From Acanthaster planci (Eukaryota; Echinodermata; Asteroidea; Valvatida; Acanthasteridae), in assembly GCF_001949145.1 (NCBI RefSeq), contig NW_019091554.1, forward strand, positions 349,898 through 413,897: a DNA stretch of 64,000 nt, read 5' to 3'. This document shows positions 62,840 through 64,000 of this stretch, piece by piece (within the stretch, counting starts at the first letter, position 1; each line of letters starts with the position of its first letter). The notes under the pieces are model-generated. The model was given only the letters and a program-made list of their open reading frames with translations, was not told the DNA's origin and ran no database searches. The position numbers and the translations under genes are program-made.

Positions 62840-63865
62840 CATAGGCCACAAAGGGTGGGAGTATGTAACACCTTCTCAGATGTTCGTATAATTAGCATTG
62901 GTATCCCACAGGGTTGCATTCTGTCACCGGTGTTGTTTTCATCATACACTACTGAATGTGTTAGCACAGACGACCATTGTTCAATTATTATATATGCTGA
63001 CGACACAGTGATCTCAAGTTATCTTCCAGAGGAGACAAATGCAAAACGTTACTTTTCAGTCGTTGATAAGTTTGTAGATTACTGCGACACATTTTTTTGC
63101 AGTTGAATGTCATGAAAACAAAAGAAATGATTATGGACTTTAGGAAAAATAAAGGAAATGAACAAACAGTGACCATTCATGGAAGTGTAGTTGTGCAGGT
63201 TTCAGAATACAAGTACCTGGGTACCAAAATTACCAGTTATCTTGATTGGTCACGTAACACAGTTGCTGTACAAAAGAAAGCAAATTTATTGTGTAAGTCA
63301 TTTATTCAGTCCATACTCCTATTTAATTTGTTTCTACCTTAACGTTACTAAGCAAAACAGGGATAAAATGGATCAGCCTTGGAAAACAGCTCAACAAATT
63401 ATTGGCTTGGAATTACCCACTCTTGAAAGTCTGTACATTGATAGAACCCTGTCCAAGGTAAACAGTATTATGCAAGACCCATCTCATCCTCTACTTAACA
63501 ATGACAGTATCAACAAATCAGGACTGCGCCTGTGTGTTCCCCTTAGCAACAAAGCTCGTTATAGACAGTCATTTGTACCGGATTCAATTCATTCCTTCAA
63601 CAGTAAAGTTACTAGATGAACACTTGCTGCATAGTCTTTCGACGGGTGTACATTAATTCAGTTGTGACTTTTATGTGAAAATTAATTTTTGTTCTATTTG
63701 TGAAACGAGTAATTTTGAATCATACAGTTTATAATGTGTTTTTGCAAATTCTGGTGGATAGGGTTGATATGTAGTATCTTTTTGTGGGGAAATGTTGATA
63801 TGTTTTGTGTTTAAAATCCAATATAAGACAAATTTCTGTATGGACAATAAAGGTATCAAATCAAG
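62840..63865 (+). pseudogene. LINE (CR1/L2-like) reverse transcriptase, 3' remnant
   Basis: Frame 1 (to about 63100) has SIGIPQGCILSPVLFS and the catalytic IIYADDTVIS block of reverse transcriptases. Frame 2 (from about 63097) continues LNVMKTKEMIMDFRK and YKYLGTKITSYLDW. Frame 3 (from about 63340) has the C-terminal tail with TAQQIIGLELPTLESLY. Two frame breaks, the first at a T tract near 63090, make it inactive. The 3' end is near 63841-63865 (ACAATAAAGGTATCAAATCA), the short-repeat tail style of CR1/L2-type elements. The 5' endonuclease part is absent. Confidence 0.85.
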
Positions 63866-64000
63866 TGCCAGACCACAGTAATAACCAGTTACTATCGCTC
63901 CACTGAACACTGTAAGATAAGCTTATATTTTTCTCAACACATGTCTTTCATGAAGTTAATCACTAATGCTGAATTTGATTTTAATGAAGATATCAAACCA

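Larger units (their letters stand above)
60553..64000. other. DIDO1-like intron, at least 3.4 kb
   Basis: The next PHD residues (a FMICCD-type block) are not found on this strand to the window end, so this is intron. It contains the dispersed repeat at 62645-62755, a LINE remnant at 62840-63865 and a GC-richer patch (about 61640-61910) with short open frames on both strands that I do not recognise. Confidence 0.7.

Overview
This is eukaryotic DNA. It has long GT..AG introns, two assembly gaps (30346-31179 and 55659-56610), no operons and many decayed transposons. The introns, especially in the first 20 kb, are full of TACATGTA, ACATGTAC and ACCGGTAC words. Together with the gene content this suggests a marine invertebrate, most likely an invertebrate deuterostome (cephalochordate, hemichordate or echinoderm). 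That placement is inference; the window does not settle it.

Layout. (1) About 1-32292, + strand: the 3' two thirds of a diacylglycerol kinase theta gene. Eighteen exons (11751 to 32292) join in one uninterrupted frame of 695 residues. They encode two Ras-associating-type domains, an RRM-like segment, the catalytic DAGK domain, the accessory domain and a basic tail. The N-terminal C1 zinc fingers are not in the window and must lie upstream. (2) 32293-40749: 3' UTR and intergenic DNA with small hairpin and MITE-like repeats. (3) 40750-47518, + strand: a complete 12-exon major facilitator transporter of 457 residues, closest to SLC18B1 (vesicular polyamine transporter). Its fifth intron holds a nested inverted-repeat transposon complex. 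(4) 47519-52360: repeats, G-tract-rich DNA and a Tc1-like element with very long inverted arms. (5) 52361-53016, + strand: a small gene, or an alternative 3' end of the transporter, encoding one transmembrane helix followed by an LDL-receptor class A module. (6) 57083-60552, + strand: the first four coding exons of a DIDO1-like (death-inducer obliterator) chromatin protein, ending inside the PHD finger. The gene continues beyond the window, and its next intron holds a decayed LINE.

The three main genes act in separate processes: lipid second-messenger kinase, vesicular transporter and chromatin reader. I see no sign of shared function. Exon borders were set by hand from splice signals and codon phase; every junction listed for the DGK, transporter and DIDO1 genes is phase-consistent. 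Points most worth a second look are the RRM-like segment in DGK theta, the TM-LDLa exons that are splice-phase compatible with the transporter, a perfect 31-bp intronic hairpin, and nested elements whose insertion history can be read from target-site duplications.
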